Position numbers and translations under genes: made by a program | The notes under the pieces: generated by a model | What the model saw: the letters and a program-made list of their open reading frames with translations, nothing else | Databases searched by the model: none | Told to the model about the DNA's origin: nothing | Shown: positions 10,601-22,204 of the stretch, one piece after another | Layout of the letters: each line of letters begins with the position of its first letter | Position numbering within the stretch: the stretch's first letter is position 1 | Source: Pieris napi | Taxonomy: Eukaryota; Arthropoda; Insecta; Lepidoptera; Pieridae | NCBI RefSeq assembly: GCF_905475465.1 | Contig: NC_062240.1 | Location: forward strand, 9,935,001-9,999,000 | Length of the DNA: 64,000 nucleotides | Direction of reading: 5' to 3'

Positions 10601-13124
10601 GCGGGTCTGCATACAGCGGCACCTTTAGTTGCGTGATCTTGTATGCTGAGGTTAATGCTGGAAAAATCATGCGCTAATATATATGTCACCGTAAAATTGT
10701 AAACACCGTTAGATTGTAATCTATCTCGCGAGATTGTGAACTGTCGAAAGATTGTGAACCTCAACACACTGCTTACAATTTAACGTATTATTAATCGGTA
10801 GATTATAATCTATCGAAGTGAAACCGCGAAACTTCACAATGAATTAACAAACATATATGGTGGCGCGTGGCATATTCCGTTCAACCAATCAGCGCGCGAG
10901 GTGCTATCCGTTTCACAATTTGATGGTTTCACTTCGATAGATTACAATCTACCGAATAATAATACGTTAAATTGTAAGCAGTGCGTTGAGGTTCACAATC
11001 TCGCGAGATAGATTACAAATTACAATCCAACGGTGTTTACAATTTTACGGTGACATATACATTTGACGAACTCTACTGCTGCTCGTTTAATTCCTTGGGT
11101 TTTTATGAAGACGGTTTCACTTCATGACTGAATTATATATGCATCTTCAACAACGGGTAATATTATTATGTAAACATACAAAACCCTGAATGTTTTTGCA
11201 CATGAGATGGATACATTTAGTTGTACACAGGCTGAATTCACAAGTATTGCATTCTTTATAATTAGTTATAAATAGGTTTAGGTTTTTTATTTTGTTTATA
11301 TTATGTTTTTAGTTTAATTTTTATATTAATTAGTTTTCTATTGTATTATTATTAAGTTACTGTAAAAATAGGAAATAAATAAAATAAATCGATCGCATTG
11401 TTTGTTTTGTTCTACTATATAACATTACAATCTATATATATAAAAGAAAGTCGTGTTTGTTACAACACTTATAACTCGAGAACGGTTGGACCGATTGCCA
11501 TGGTTTTTGATTTGTTGGATTTGTTTCCGTCCCGAATAGCAGAATAAGCAATAAAATATCGGATAAGTTATCGAATAACAATAAACAAATTAATTAATTT
11601 TACGAATGCAAAAACCATATGGTGCCATCTGTTGACAAAACTACGCATCATTTTACGTCGAATTCGTGTCAGTTCAAGAAATTCCGATCTTGAGGTGAAT
11701 GAGGAGATGCATAACCATGCTTTGATCCTGAACAAAAGATGTTGGATATCAGAAAGTGCTTAACATGCAGTATCGCCATATTGACGCTAGAGAGAAGATG
11801 CCTAATGTGTAAAACTGCCATTCTTCTTTCGCAATGGCTAGCAATAAAACATTTCTGTATTTGCAAAAAAGTTGTATTAATGTAATACTTAACATTAATG
11901 AAATCCTAAAATAAGTTAAATTAAAGTAACAACGATATTATAAGGTTGTAGGGCGGAACGAAGTTAGCCAGGTCAGCTAGTATATGATAAAAGTTAGGTG
12001 AAGACAGATAATATATGGTAATATTATTTTTATATATAAATTATGAAATAGAAAATTAAAACAAATTTAAAAAGTTTGGTCCCTGTAGCAGTGTACCTTT
12101 AAAGCTGGCAGAATTTCCTCGCTGTATTGCGATACTTATTCGCTGAGCGAGGAAAGCACCAGCTCTGGGATCTGGGTACTATCTACCAGGCGCCAACTTA
12201 AATCTTTAATTAGTGCCCCTAGCCCTAACCCTAGTTCAAGTGCACAGGCGCGGTTTTGGAGTAGGCTCCAAACTCCAAAGGGAACAAAATCGAAGTTGGA
12301 GGAAAGACTTTCTTCTTCTTATATTTGAGCCGTTTATTATTTCCCCCCTGCTCTGCGGCCGCCCCAGATTTTATCCGAGGGACGTGTGAGGGAGCTAACG
12401 TGTCCACACAAGTAGCATCCCTTACCAAAGCCCGTGCCACCCTCTAAGGCATCAATGAGGCATCCGCATGTTGGCTCCAAAATGGCTGGAACATTGACGT
12501 AGGCAAGAGAACGGCATACGATGTCGTTGAGCGCGGCGTGGCGAGAAAAACAACGCACTCTTTTGCCAATGGATGCTAGGGTTTTAAGTTAAGTTGTTTA
12601 ATAAAAATTATTTCTTTAATTAAGTATATAACAACAAAAAAGCGCATGACTTAAAGTTATAATCATATCTACAGATGCCTTGTTTTAAAAGCTTTTTACG
12701 AAGCATTTTTGTTATTACTATTGAGTGGGTTCTACAGAAAAGAAGAAAGTGGTAATGAAATGGACACATTGAGTGATTTATTAGCCCATTTCGTTCACGT
12801 GAACGCTGGTCAATTCAAGGCGATATTGCCTATCATAAAAATGGACGGAAATTACTCACAATTACGGATATAAAATTTATATGCAACTTAAATATTACTT
12901 ATCTACCTATTCTGTACATTATTTATATCTCTCATAGAGAGAGATAGCAAGAGATAATAATGATATATATTCGAGTTTATATCTTGTTAAAGAAGTGTTT
13001 TTCAAATTTGTAGCACTCGCAAAAACCATAGCCAATATAATCAAATGTATTTTTATCAGAACGCGATGTTATAAATAGCTAAAAATAACTTACCAAGTAT
13101 TGTTAATATTGTAAAAATCTTCAT
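7379..13124 (-). CDS. Beaten-path (Beat) family immunoglobulin-domain protein, 5 exons, 3' end not found
   Basis: Beat proteins are secreted or membrane-tethered Ig-domain ligands of Side receptors that act in axon guidance and synapse choice. Exons 13124-13094, 10657-10491, 9609-9426, 8921-8782 and 7601-7379 join in phases 1, 0, 1, 0 and give about 248 residues. Residues 1-15 are a signal peptide ending in ALTSA. Ig domain 1 follows, with LICDF, HSVKWYRDMHEILRY and AAFTCEIS carrying the two Ig cysteines and the W. Ig domain 2 has VLLNCSSDFSLPPADINWYI and LRVRCEAEL. The HSVKWY and PPADINWYI spacing is typical of Beat. The third intron-exon boundary uses a GC donor. Exon 5 ends at a good GTAAGT donor in phase 1, so one or more C-terminal exons are missing; I could not identify one downstream. 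Which Beat paralogue this is cannot be decided here. Confidence 0.88.
8250..8664. mobile_element. MITE with GAAGTTATACTTC-type ends, in a Beat intron
   Basis: The left end GAAGTTATAATTCTTTTGGC and the right end GCCAAAGAAGTATAACTTC are inverted. It lies between Beat exons 4 and 5. Its right 70 bp, with the hairpin AGAGGGAAACGTCCCTCT, is nearly identical to the copy at 52919. Confidence 0.72.
8782..8921 (-). CDS. Beat-like gene, exon 4 (Ig2 first half)
   Basis: The acceptor is TTCCTAG and the donor GTAAGT (phase 0). Codons give MPERDPVIIGAPKLVRPGEH and then NCSSDFSLPPADINWYIG, the Beat Ig2 B-C region. Confidence 0.9.
9426..9609 (-). CDS. Beat-like gene, exon 3 (Ig1 second half)
   Basis: The acceptor is TTTAACAG and the donor GTTAGT (phase 1). 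It reads PSIRLFNVTGIIVQ and later FTCEISTEGPRFQ, the Beat Ig1 F- and G-strand region. GGECQAEWC adds two cysteines that are not at the standard Ig positions. Confidence 0.87.
10491..10657 (-). CDS. Beat-like gene, exon 2 (Ig1 first half, GC donor)
   Basis: The acceptor TTTTTCCAG precedes it. The 55 codons run from LTSAYKITQLKVP to YNPSQK and hold the first Ig1 cysteine (LICDF) and the WY core. The 3' junction is AAG followed by GCAAGT, a GC-AG intron that joins exon 3 in phase 0. Confidence 0.85.
10681..11058. mobile_element. 378-bp palindrome-rich MITE abutting Beat exon 2
   Basis: The ends ATATGTCACCGTAAAATTG and CAATTTTACGGTGACATAT are inverted. The body contains nested palindromes (TCTCGCGAGA, TAGATTGTAATCTA). 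It lies 23 bp from the acceptor of Beat exon 2. Confidence 0.8.
11431..11980 (+). mobile_element. Non-autonomous Helitron
   Basis: It starts TCTATATATATAAAAGAAAG and ends GCCAGGTCAGCTAG, with CTAG at 11977-11980 followed by T, typical Helitron termini. TTATAACTCGAGAACGG and CCGAATAGCAGAATAA recur in other copies here. No protein. Confidence 0.8.
12225..12560 (-). mobile_element. LINE ORF fragment (frameshifted)
   Basis: The minus strand carries RCFSRHAALNDIVCRSLAYV and NVPAILEPT in one frame (from 12558) and DATCVDTLAPSHVP in another (about 12416-12375), then NNKRLKYKK. These words follow each other in a LINE protein found in many arthropods. Only this short, broken piece remains, with inserted sequence between the two parts. 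Confidence 0.65.
13094..13124 (-). CDS. Beat-like gene, exon 1 (start codon and signal peptide)
   Basis: ATG at 13124-13122 opens MKIFTILTIL and ends in phase 1 at a GTAAGT donor. Joined to exon 2 the split codon becomes Ala, giving MKIFTILTILALTSA, a textbook signal peptide. That join is the reason for choosing this start. Confidence 0.8.
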
Positions 13125-15417
13125 GCTTATCACTAACACATTATTTCACGCGCAATCCTTGCTACAATAAAAATGTAATTAAATTAGTACCGTACTCAAA
13201 TTAAGCAACACAAAAACACTCTAAAATAAAACTGGAGGTACTGGAGCTGAATTTGCCAGCTAACTTAATATATTTTATTCCAAATTTATTGGAGTAGACA
13301 ATAGTGACAACCTGGTTCTGTTAAGTGTAGTTCTAAACTTTGCAGGTCGACCCTTGTCTCTGAAACAGCTACGACGCGTGTGACGTTCGTCTCGATAATA
13401 CACAAAGTGTCCTTTTTCATTCCTTTAGGCGAAAACATGCGCACTGGAACTTTGGTCATTTAGTTTAATATCTCTAAGTCTTAAGAGAAGCTCTGAGTTT
13501 TCTACAAACACTTCCTATTTATTTTAATCGTTAACAAATAAGGTGCTCTCATAACCAAAACAGTGTTGTTCAATATTTCAAGTCGATTTCTATGCGAAGG
13601 AAAAGTTTTACACATATCACAACATCAACACAAACAACACAAACACTTTACAGAGACATCATCTTTGTTAAGAAAAAAATAACTCAATCCTTATCAAATA
13701 AGAAACATTTATATTTTTATTCTTTTCATCAAATTTTATTTTTGTTTTACTTTTGCCAGGAATTTTTACAGTGTAATACAACATGCTATTTAAACTTTTT
13801 AGTACATTTTGCGTGTACAATTGAATTTATTTTTAACGGGTTTGTTTATACACAAGTGATTATATATTAGTAAAGGCTTGACAGTCGTGACTTAATTTTA
13901 ATCTAAAAATATTTATACTATTGTTAGATAATTTGACTTTCAGAAAAAATAGAAAAGCGCACAGAAAAAATGGCGGGAAACAGTTTTGTTTTATACTATG
14001 TAGAAAATTTTCTACGTATTATCCTTTTGAATCGCTGTTGGGGTAACCATTTGTCGAAACATTAATTTAAAATCTGTTGCGTAGTTTAAAGACTAAACTT
14101 TGTCATCTAATAAAATAATTAATAATCTGTAATCTGCGGAAAATAATGCTTAGTATTTTGCAATGTAGACCTTTAAAAGTAAATAAAAATATCCTAATTA
14201 CTAAAGTTATTGTAACGCTTAGTAAACACAACCCTTCATGATTTTCCTCTGGAACAATAATTATTTAGGACCATGCTAAAATAATTTCTAAATCTTTAGA
14301 TATGCAAATGTTACGAGAGAGTTAAATGTTTACAACTTTAAATAAACAGTACGAACGACTTTTTTCAATATAAATTAATTAAGAATGTACTATACAATTT
14401 CACACAAAAGCTTAATTATCCATAATTGTCTTTAGTTTCGTACACTTCTTTATCAAATGCCATAAGTTGGTGCCATAAGATGATGACACGAAAAAATGGC
14501 GCTAAAGATAGCGCCATAAGTGACAATTTGAATGTCATTGACTACAGAAGTCTAAGAAAAAGATAAAAAGGGCGCGCTTTCTTGCGCAATTTTAAATAAT
14601 ACTCCTAGTATTAATAAAAACTTCTCTGTTACTCTGTAAGAAAACTTAAATATTATTTTTACGATTGGTTTTAATATTGCATTTCACCATTTTTTAAATC
14701 ACGATTATGTTAGATATAACTATTTATAGCAACAAGCATTAGCAATGCCAGAGAGGCTTACCAATGAAGCATGATATTTTAATAGGCGCGTATTTTATCG
14801 GCACAGTTACATTTATACGTTTTTTTTATTTCAAACCAACAAAATGTTTGTGTTAAAGCAATAATTACATTCATTATATAATGAAAAATGAACAATTTAA
14901 TAAAGGAAAAGGTAGTTGTTTGGGGGAGGGGAGAAATAACAACATATTCTACTCAATCTTAGAAAATCGTCTTTGGCAACCTAGTTGATTTATGATTATT
15001 TATATACGCAAAATAAATCACGCACAAACAGCTTCGATAATTTAATGATATATATATGAAGTTGATCTAACTAAAAATGTAAGTACTTTTTTTCTTGTCT
15101 TATGAAAAATAAAGATTAGGTACAGACCGTGTTATAAAGACAATTATATTATGTTTTAAATATTAGTATTTATTAAATATGTTGCCTATTTATTCACTAT
15201 GTAACCTTAGGAAGTTTGCGTTCTAACGTTCTTGAGTGTAGTCTGTATACTTATAATCGTGTAAATTAATACGCGTGATTACTTCACGCGTATTATGGCA
15301 ATTTTTACATTCATTTTTGATGACTTCATTAAAATGTCCGATGAAAATGGTCGGCAAAAACGAAAGGAATTTGTTTTTGGTAATGCTATTTTTACTAGGA
15401 TACTAAATACATTATCC
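13125..15417. other. Upstream region of the Beat-like gene
   Basis: AT-rich with no convincing coding sequence. It should contain the Beat-like promoter and any 5' UTR exon; no clear TATA/initiator pair was singled out. Confidence 0.45.
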
Positions 15418-15980
15418 ATGTTAACGTAAAATTGTAAATACCGTTAGATTGTAATCTATCTCGCGAGATTATAAACTGTCGAAAGATTGTAAACTCAACG
15501 TACTGCTTACAATTTAACGTATTATTATTAGGTAGATTATCTATCTATATATATATTAATCTATCTAAGTGAAATTTCATTAATATTTCAATTTTAATTT
15601 CTGTTTGAAGAGAAAATATTGTTACGTTTCTGATTTTTTTATGTTGATATATTTTTTTTTCATCATGTGATGTCCGAATTATTGATTACCTACTAAGTAA
15701 TAAATACTAATTTTTCAAGTGCATTTATTTTATTTGACCGATACCCTTGTTTCATTCCTAACAATATGGACATATAACGGTCTACTATAAAGCCGACCAA
15801 TCATCGCGCGAGGTGCGTACCGTTTCACAATTTGACGATTTCACTTCGATAGATTATAATCTACCGAATAATAATACGCTAAAATGTAAGCAGTACGTTG
15901 AGTTCACAATTTTTCGACAGTTTACAGTCTCGCGAGATAGATTACAATCTAACGGTTTTTACAATTTTACGTTGACATAT
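15418..15980. mobile_element. 563-bp MITE, second copy of the 10681 family
   Basis: It shares ACGTAAAATTGTAAATACCG, TCTCGCGAGA and CACTTCGATAGATTA with the copy at 10681. About 250 bp in the middle (15545-15790) is not shared, so it has either gained an insert or the other copy lost it. Confidence 0.75.
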
Positions 15981-16344
15981 CTTAATATATATAAATTACG
16001 TGTCACGTTGTTTGTCCGCTATGGACTCCTAAACTACCGAACCGATATCAATCAAATTTTTTACCTGTGCAGTTTGATCTAACTTAAAAGATAGGTTAGC
16101 TTACATCTCAAATTATACCCGCAATATTTTATTGCAAAATATTTGTTTATTTTTTGATAGTCACAATTCTAACAGATGGCGCTGTGTTTCAACGTTTCAA
16201 ATAAGCTACAATTTAATGGCATCACCACCAAAAAAGCATGGTGGTCCCCATGACTGGTGTTCTCCTAACGTTTCCCTTAAATAGTTTACTACTATGTAAT
16301 ATAACTAAAACCTTAGCCACAGCAACGCTTGGCCGGTCTGCTAG
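15980..16344 (+). mobile_element. Non-autonomous Helitron, second subfamily, copy 1
   Basis: It contains ACGTGTCACGTTGTTTGTCC and ends CTTGGCCGGTCTGCTAG at 16344, then T. It starts at the last base of the MITE at 15418. Confidence 0.78.
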
Positions 16345-16844
16345 TACCTACATATATAAATATCAAACGAAAGCTATTTTTTCTATTTGTCGATTTAAAC
16401 ATTGTTATGTATTTAGTGTAAATAGCTCAAATGTAGCTAAATGTATATTACAATAGTGTATCTAATTAGACTGGAGAGCAAAAGCGTTTTACGAATGTTT
16501 CACTGTTTAAACATAATTACGGACGACATAGAAGCCGCACGTTATGACGAATGTCTAGAACATTGTTTGCCTCACCTTTTTTGTGCCGCACCTACAGTAC
16601 CGAAAATTCTTATGCCCCCTTATGTACATAATTATTAATTTAAAAAATTGATAGGTTTATGAAGAAATTTTCTCTAAATTTTCACTAGGAAATTTTCAAC
16701 GAACCAACAAGTAAATTTTCAAAACATAAAGAAAAACTGAAATTCAAATACCAAATAATTTTATTAAGGGGTTTTCTATATTAATGTAGTGAGGTCCTTG
16801 CTGTTGATGCTTCCTGCATTTGTTTTTAAATATAAACGGGGGCA

Positions 16845-17000
16845 AACGAGCTTGCGGGACGTCCAAAAAGGGCAGTCATCGCAGCCCATAGACACCCATT
16901 TTTAGTGGGTGCGTTTCCGGCCTTTTAGGAGGAGATTCCACAGTTCGCTAGGGCCCCACTTAACACTTAAATTGCGCCCCACGTTGGGTTACACTGGTTC
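16845..17000 (+). mobile_element. LINE-derived repeat fragment
   Basis: GGCAAACGAGCTTGCGGGAC, GCAGTCATCGCAGCCCATAG and ACACCCATTTTTAGTGGGTG correspond to a common lepidopteran dispersed repeat. It is decayed, with no intact frame. Confidence 0.5.
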
Positions 17001-17786
17001 AGAACGTAATTATTACCACTCTTTTCGCGAAAACATTATGACGTTGGTGAAACATATTATTACCATTCTCTATTTGTTTTTAAACAGTTTTTATGGTTGT
17101 TGCTATCTATTTCAATAATTACTTAAACGTGAATTACTAACATTGTTCCAAAATTAATTTCCGTAGAATAAAGACATCCTCGTGTTTTTTATGATAAAAT
17201 GGTTAGCGAAAACTCTGAAAAAAATTACAGTTATATTGCCCAAGGAAGTCAAAACTGACATAACATTAAAACACTCGTAATAGCTTTACGAGTGTTCCCC
17301 GGGGCAAGCGATACGTAACATATGTCCTATAAAGTCTTTTTGTAAAAGAGTTTATGTGGAACGTGCACGTTCGTTAGAATATATTTTTACCTAAGACGTC
17401 CAATTCTGATTTGTCTCAAACTATTTTCTTTAACAGTTAAATCAAGTCACGTGCGGATTAATCAAGAATGACAAGTTTATGTATTCAGGGGAGGTTGTAG
17501 CCACTAACGAGGTGACGCGTTTACAAACCCCTAACATCTCTTGATTACACAAGTCAACAAAAAATATATCTTTCTTTGAGTCTGTTATTTAGTGAATATT
17601 TTCTGATTGTATACATCGAAAAAGAAGCAGAAACTCTATTTATAATAAATAAAGTTTGCTTTTGTACCTTTACACAATGTAAAACGAATATTATAGTGTT
17701 TTAGCAGTTTTTTTAGGAGCCGTTGCATAGAAGATACAGGAGAGGGGCAGGGGAGGATGTAGGTGTGTAGCGGGAGTGACAAACTG

Positions 17787-18666
17787 TTAAAGGCAGTTCT
17801 GCTTCACAATGGAAATAAATTTCCATCTCTTTCCCTTGCTCATTCTGTAATGCTTAAAGAAAATTACGAGAGCGTTAAAATGTTGCTACAAGTTTTAAAA
17901 TATGAAGAGTACGTTTAAGTTTGCCAGTGATAGGAGATTTCAAAATGGTTGGATTTCTGATGGGAATGCAAGGCGGGTACACTAAATATCCGTGTTACAT
18001 TTGTTTATGGGACAGTAGAGCCGATGCACTTCACTACCAGCAGCACTCATGGCCACAACGGAGCGAGTTTCAAATAGGACAACATAATGTCAAAAATGAA
18101 CCGATTGTGAAGCCCGATCATATTTTAATGCCTCCATTGCACATTAAATTAGGTCTTATGAAGCAGTTCGTAAAGGCTCTGCGTCAAGACTCTGAGGCCT
18201 TTCAATATTTAAAATAATTTTTTCCCGAAATTGTCAGAGGCTAAAATTAAAGCTGGTATTTTCATTGGTCCACAAATAAAGAAAATAATGGCCAGTGAAC
18301 AATTCCTACAGCTCCTCAGTACCCACGAAAAACAAGCGTGGCTCAGCCTTAAAGCAGTGATAAATGGCTTTCTTGGCAACAGAAGGGCAGAGAATTACAC
18401 GGAGCTTATTACTGATATGCTTCACAACTTCAAAGTTATGGGTTGCAGAATGTCATTGAAAGTCCACATGATACATGCTCATTTGGATAACTTTAAAGAC
18501 AACTTAGGTGCATATTCGGAAGAGCAAGGGGAACGTTTCCACCAAGATGTGATAAACTTTGAAAAGCGTTATCAAGGACAATATAATGATGGGTGACTAC
18601 ATTTGGGGGCTCATACGAAAAAGTTCCAACTTACACAGAAGAAATACCAAGTCTGTTCATTTTTAA
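17787..18666 (+). pseudogene. Broken copy of a multicopy arthropod protein family (probably transposon-derived)
   Basis: Three pieces in different frames make one protein. First LKAVLLHNGNKFPS to KYEEY; then VIGDFKMVGFLMGMQGGY, CYICLWDSRADALHYQ and LMPPLHIKLGLMKQFV; then KLSEAKIKAGIFIGPQ, FLGNRRAENYTEL, MGCRMSLKVHMIHAHLDNF and YSEEQGERFHQD. After another frame change comes GDYIWGLIRKSSNL and a stop at about 18664. Breaks are a frame change near 17915, a TAA and a frame change near 18216-18231, and a frame change near 18590. I recognise the family from many arthropod genomes, where it is multicopy and unnamed. Its function is unknown and its mobile origin is my inference. No promoter or intron structure is visible. 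Confidence 0.75.
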
Positions 18667-20006
18667 AGTCTTATTTGTATTATTTTTTATATATGCCGTC
18701 TTGTATAATTAAAGTCAATAAAAAAATGTGAATTCAAAACTGTTTTCCTTTTACATGTAATAATTGAAATGAAAAAATAGAGCTCTTTCATAAAAAATAA
18801 ATTTCGTTGTAGTAACTACAAAAGCAAACTTTAATAGATAAAAATATTTTTTCTTTAATTAGTTAGGCATAAGTAATCAAAATCAGAGGTACAGAACGCA
18901 GACTCAAAATTCGTGTTGACCCGTGTTATCTTAGATTTAGAAGATTTTCCTGTGTATGTACGAGTACATTATATATAGTGAAACAGGACATATTGAACAT
19001 GATTATGGACCAACTGTAACCTTGCGCTAACCTAACGCAAATCTCTGGTTCTAATCTATTTATTTATTTTATTCCTTTTGCACAAGAGTTAAATTATAAT
19101 ATTAACAATTCACAAAAAGCAACGGGCGGACTTATCGCTACAAAGCGAACTCTTCCGGTCAACCTGAATGAAAGAGAAAAGTAAAAGGTGCAAATTTGGA
19201 AAACTTAATCTTAATATTAATTAAGACCAGTGACCAGTGACCAGTGAACCATTGTAAAGATGACATGATTATTAAAAGAAGCCAAAAAATAGAGGCCCAT
19301 ACCCTGAAGTATATCCCTAGATACCCGAATATACTACTCTGTGTTAGTCAGTAATCGAGATGTTTTGTCTTAGTTGTGTTTGTCTTATATAAATATATTA
19401 AAAACAGATTAATTATCCTTTATAAAATCTGTAGAACAAATATTGATAGGACAACATTTATGCTGTTTCAAATCAAAATTTTAATTGGTTTTGCGTCTAT
19501 AAACTCAATATAAATAATAATCCTATATTCAAATAGTTTTAAACGGCTTCGAATATTATTAATATAAATTAATTGGATTCACCTTTTCAGAACAGTCTAA
19601 AGTTGAAAAACGTGACATGACACGGTCTAACAAACGATTTTCTAACTTAAATTAATATGACTGAAACCTTATTCTGCCTGAATTAATATGGCATATTTTC
19701 TTTTGTAAGCAAACAAGTGAACATCAATTTACGTAATTTAACTTATCTTTTAAAATTGTAATGACTGTAGCAAGTTTTGCCGTAAGAAGAATACAAATGG
19801 CATTGCAAATCTTTTTTATCTAGACATTTCAAGCTCACAACCTCGACACCTACGCATATATATTAAAGTCATAATCAAAGATGATCGTATTATGATAATA
19901 AAAACTATTTATCATCGGCAGAAACTTGTTCCTGGAGGCCAAAGCATGTTGAATCGAATACTTTTAAGCGATCATCTCGCACACCATTTGAAGCGTCTGT
20001 TCCGAA
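18667..20006. other. Intergenic DNA before I29 member A
   Basis: AT-rich, no gene seen. A TATA-like CATATATATTAAAG near 19855 is the best candidate promoter for the gene at 20007 and would give a 5' UTR of about 125 bases. Confidence 0.4.
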
Positions 20007-20360
20007 ATGAGGTACACTATTTGTTTTTTGTTGACGTTATTTATAACCACTACTATTTGTTACGAACCAGACGATGATAACGAAGAGTTTGATGTATTTT
20101 ACGAAGAATTAGAGAGAGAAGAACAAAGTAAAAAGCCAATAATATACGATTTAAAGGACGCGAAAAATTTATTTGAGAAATACATTAAGGATTTTAATAA
20201 ATCGTATAATGATGCTAAGGAATACAAGGAACATTACAAAAACTTCGTTGATAATCTCAAATATATAAATGAAGTGAACTCGTCGGGAAGATCGTCTATA
20301 GCGGGACTTAATTCGTTATCCGACAGTAATGCGGAGGAAGAAGTTGAAGGATTTATGTAA
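20007..20360 (+). CDS. Secreted inhibitor-I29 domain protein (cathepsin propeptide-like), member A
   Basis: Stand-alone I29 domains mimic the propeptide of papain-family cathepsins and inhibit these proteases (Bombyx BCPI, mouse CTLA-2, Drosophila crammer). This 117-residue ORF starts with a signal peptide (residues 1-19, ending ITTTICY), then an acidic stretch (20-40). The I29 fold follows from DLKDAKNLFEKYIKDFNKSY. The helix keeps F80, N83, I87 and N91 of the ERFNIN pattern, and G100, N102 and D106 of the GNFD pattern with Leu for Phe. No cathepsin catalytic domain follows. A donor-like AAG/GTTAGT lies just after the stop, as in the other members. It is the most diverged plus-strand member and stands outside the triplicated block. 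Inhibitory activity is inferred. Confidence 0.85.
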   Translation: MRYTICFLLTLFITTTICYEPDDDNEEFDVFYEELEREEQSKKPIIYDLKDAKNLFEKYIKDFNKSYNDAKEYKEHYKNFVDNLKYINEVNSSGRSSIAGLNSLSDSNAEEEVEGFM

Positions 20361-20515
20361 AAGGTTAGTGTTTATGACTTTCAAAAATTTATTGTTTTGT
20401 TCCTAAAGATTTTGCAGTCAATACCTCATCTAACTGCAATTATTTATAAGTTCTTAAAACAATATGCATACATAAATAATTCAAGAAAATATGACGCTAT
20501 AAATGGTACATAATG

Positions 20516-20563
20516 GATAATTTTTATGTTCTAATGTCTAGGCATTAGAACATAAAAATTATC
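20516..20563. repeat. Perfect 21-bp hairpin downstream of I29 member A
   Basis: GATAATTTTTATGTTCTAAT plus G, a 6-base loop, and the exact complement. It lies about 155 bp after the stop codon at 20360. It could be a tiny MITE or an RNA hairpin. Confidence 0.7.
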
Positions 20564-20777
20564 AAGGAACATAAATATACGCAAAAGAAAACGCAAATTT
20601 AAAATAATTAAAAACTTAAACCTAATCAAGCTGATTTTATGTTTATTACGTATCCGTGAAACGTATCTTAATTTAATTAATATTAGTTACATGGAAGAGA
20701 AGTACGCAACGCTTTTCGAACAATAAAATGATATTGTGGTAGTAAATGCATGGCTCCTTGTTTTTGGTTAGAAAAAA

Positions 20778-20946
20778 GTTCGTCTACTAGATAATAAATA
20801 TAGTTAAAAAAAAACTATAAAACACGCTTTTAAAGCACATCCAACTAAAAAGTGAAAAATAATTCCTAATTAAGGCTGAAAATGGTAATGCTTTAAAAGC
20901 GTGTTTTATAGTTTTTTTAAACTATATTTATTATCTAGTAGATGAA
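20778..20946. mobile_element. Inverted-repeat MITE with about 58-bp arms
   Basis: GTTCGTCTACTAGATAATAA on the left pairs with TTATTATCTAGTAGATGAAC on the right, continuing through ACTATAAAACACGC / GCGTGTTTTATAGT with small gaps. Confidence 0.72.
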
Positions 20947-21109
20947 CCTTTTTTTTAACCATTTTTTTTTCCACTTTTTAGTCCTAGCAGCAATACGTGT
21001 TGTCTCAATTTAATCGTATTGCTTTGTGGACTTAAAAAAAATGTCATTGTTTTTTTCGAGATAAACCTATGAAATTATTATATTGTCGCTGATTCTTTAT
21101 AAGTGTACA

Positions 21110-21167
21110 AAGTTTGAATTAAATCTGTCCGTTTAAAGTGGGTCAAAATCGAGTCCGAAGGAGTCGG

Positions 21168-21200
<33 letters not shown>

Positions 21201-21235
21201 CATAGATACAGGTGAAGCTAATATAAAGCGTGTAA
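21110..21235 (+). repeat. Microsatellite-linked repeat with (TACA)n
   Basis: GTGGGTCAAAATCGAGTCCG and AAGGAGTCGGTTACA lead into about seven ACAT units, then AGGTGAAGCTAATATAAAGC. This is the arrangement of a microsatellite embedded in a dispersed lepidopteran repeat. Confidence 0.6.
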
Positions 21236-22204
21236 AAATTATATAAAAAGATGCAAAATGGACTTTACATTTTTGTTTTCTAATCTCATTAAAACTAAAT
21301 CGATTTTATTCTATAAATTATACAGACTTAAAGTTTCACTTTGTTGCTTCATCCGATGATGTAACAAAGCTGTGACCTTTTGAATTTTATAAAAGGTCAA
21401 ACATTTATGAGTTAAGATAGGTTATTGCGCCGTTGATTTTTAACAGTTGACAGTTGGCACTGACAATTGTCAGGCTTAAATTGATTAAGGTTCGTTCGAA
21501 AATCGTTAATTATAAAACTACTAGCTGTTCCCTGCCAAGTTTCGCTGTGGCACATTGTGATTGAATGGTTGAGAAATGAGAAACAAAACAAAGAAAACGT
21601 TTCATATAATTTTAATTTTGCAATACTTGTGGAATATAAATGAAAAAATAAAATAATAAAAAAGAAAAATGATAAAAAAATTGATAAAAACAATCCTTGA
21701 TGCGAATTGAAGCGTACACAAACCAACATAATATTTTTTAACATACGAAAGTAATGTTTTTAATCGAAGTTATAAATCTCTTTAGTGTTAAACGCATGTC
21801 ACGGTCAGCTTCTAGCTGAGCGTAGAGCGTCTTGCACACTAACTTTTTGTTTATTTTTTCAGCAATACTCTCTGGGATGAAGAAAATATACGTAAAACCA
21901 AGAATAAACTTGAAATGATCTGTACTGGACAAAACTATAAACGAAATTAAACTATATTGATCATACTGACTTCTATTTACGCGAAATATAAAAAATTAAA
22001 AATACTCACTATTTCAGCAATTTTAAAATAAAGCACCCGAAACGACGTCGAGATTACTCGGCGGTCACTTCTATAATTTTAATTCCAGATTAACATTTTT
22101 TTTTAAATAAAATTTGTAATAATTAATCTTGTTTTAATTGTGTATACTTTTGTAAAACATTTCACGAATTAAGTATAATCGGAGACTTTATATTGTATGT
22201 AATT

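Noticed and set aside
13592..13870. 92-codon plus-strand ORF upstream of the Beat-like gene
   Set aside because: Low-complexity F/Y/I-rich translation with no recognisable motif.
15813..16082. 89-codon ORF across the MITE and Helitron
   Set aside because: It spans two mobile elements and translates palindromic repeat sequence.
21172..21200. Possible CRISPR-like or telomeric array
   Set aside because: It is a simple ACAT microsatellite; no spacers, and no TTAGG telomere repeats occur.
21412..21932. Two minus-strand ORFs of 110 and 64 codons
   Set aside because: The first is largely F/S low complexity; the region has a decayed repeat feel (ACTAGCTGTTCCCTGCC), but no family could be supported.
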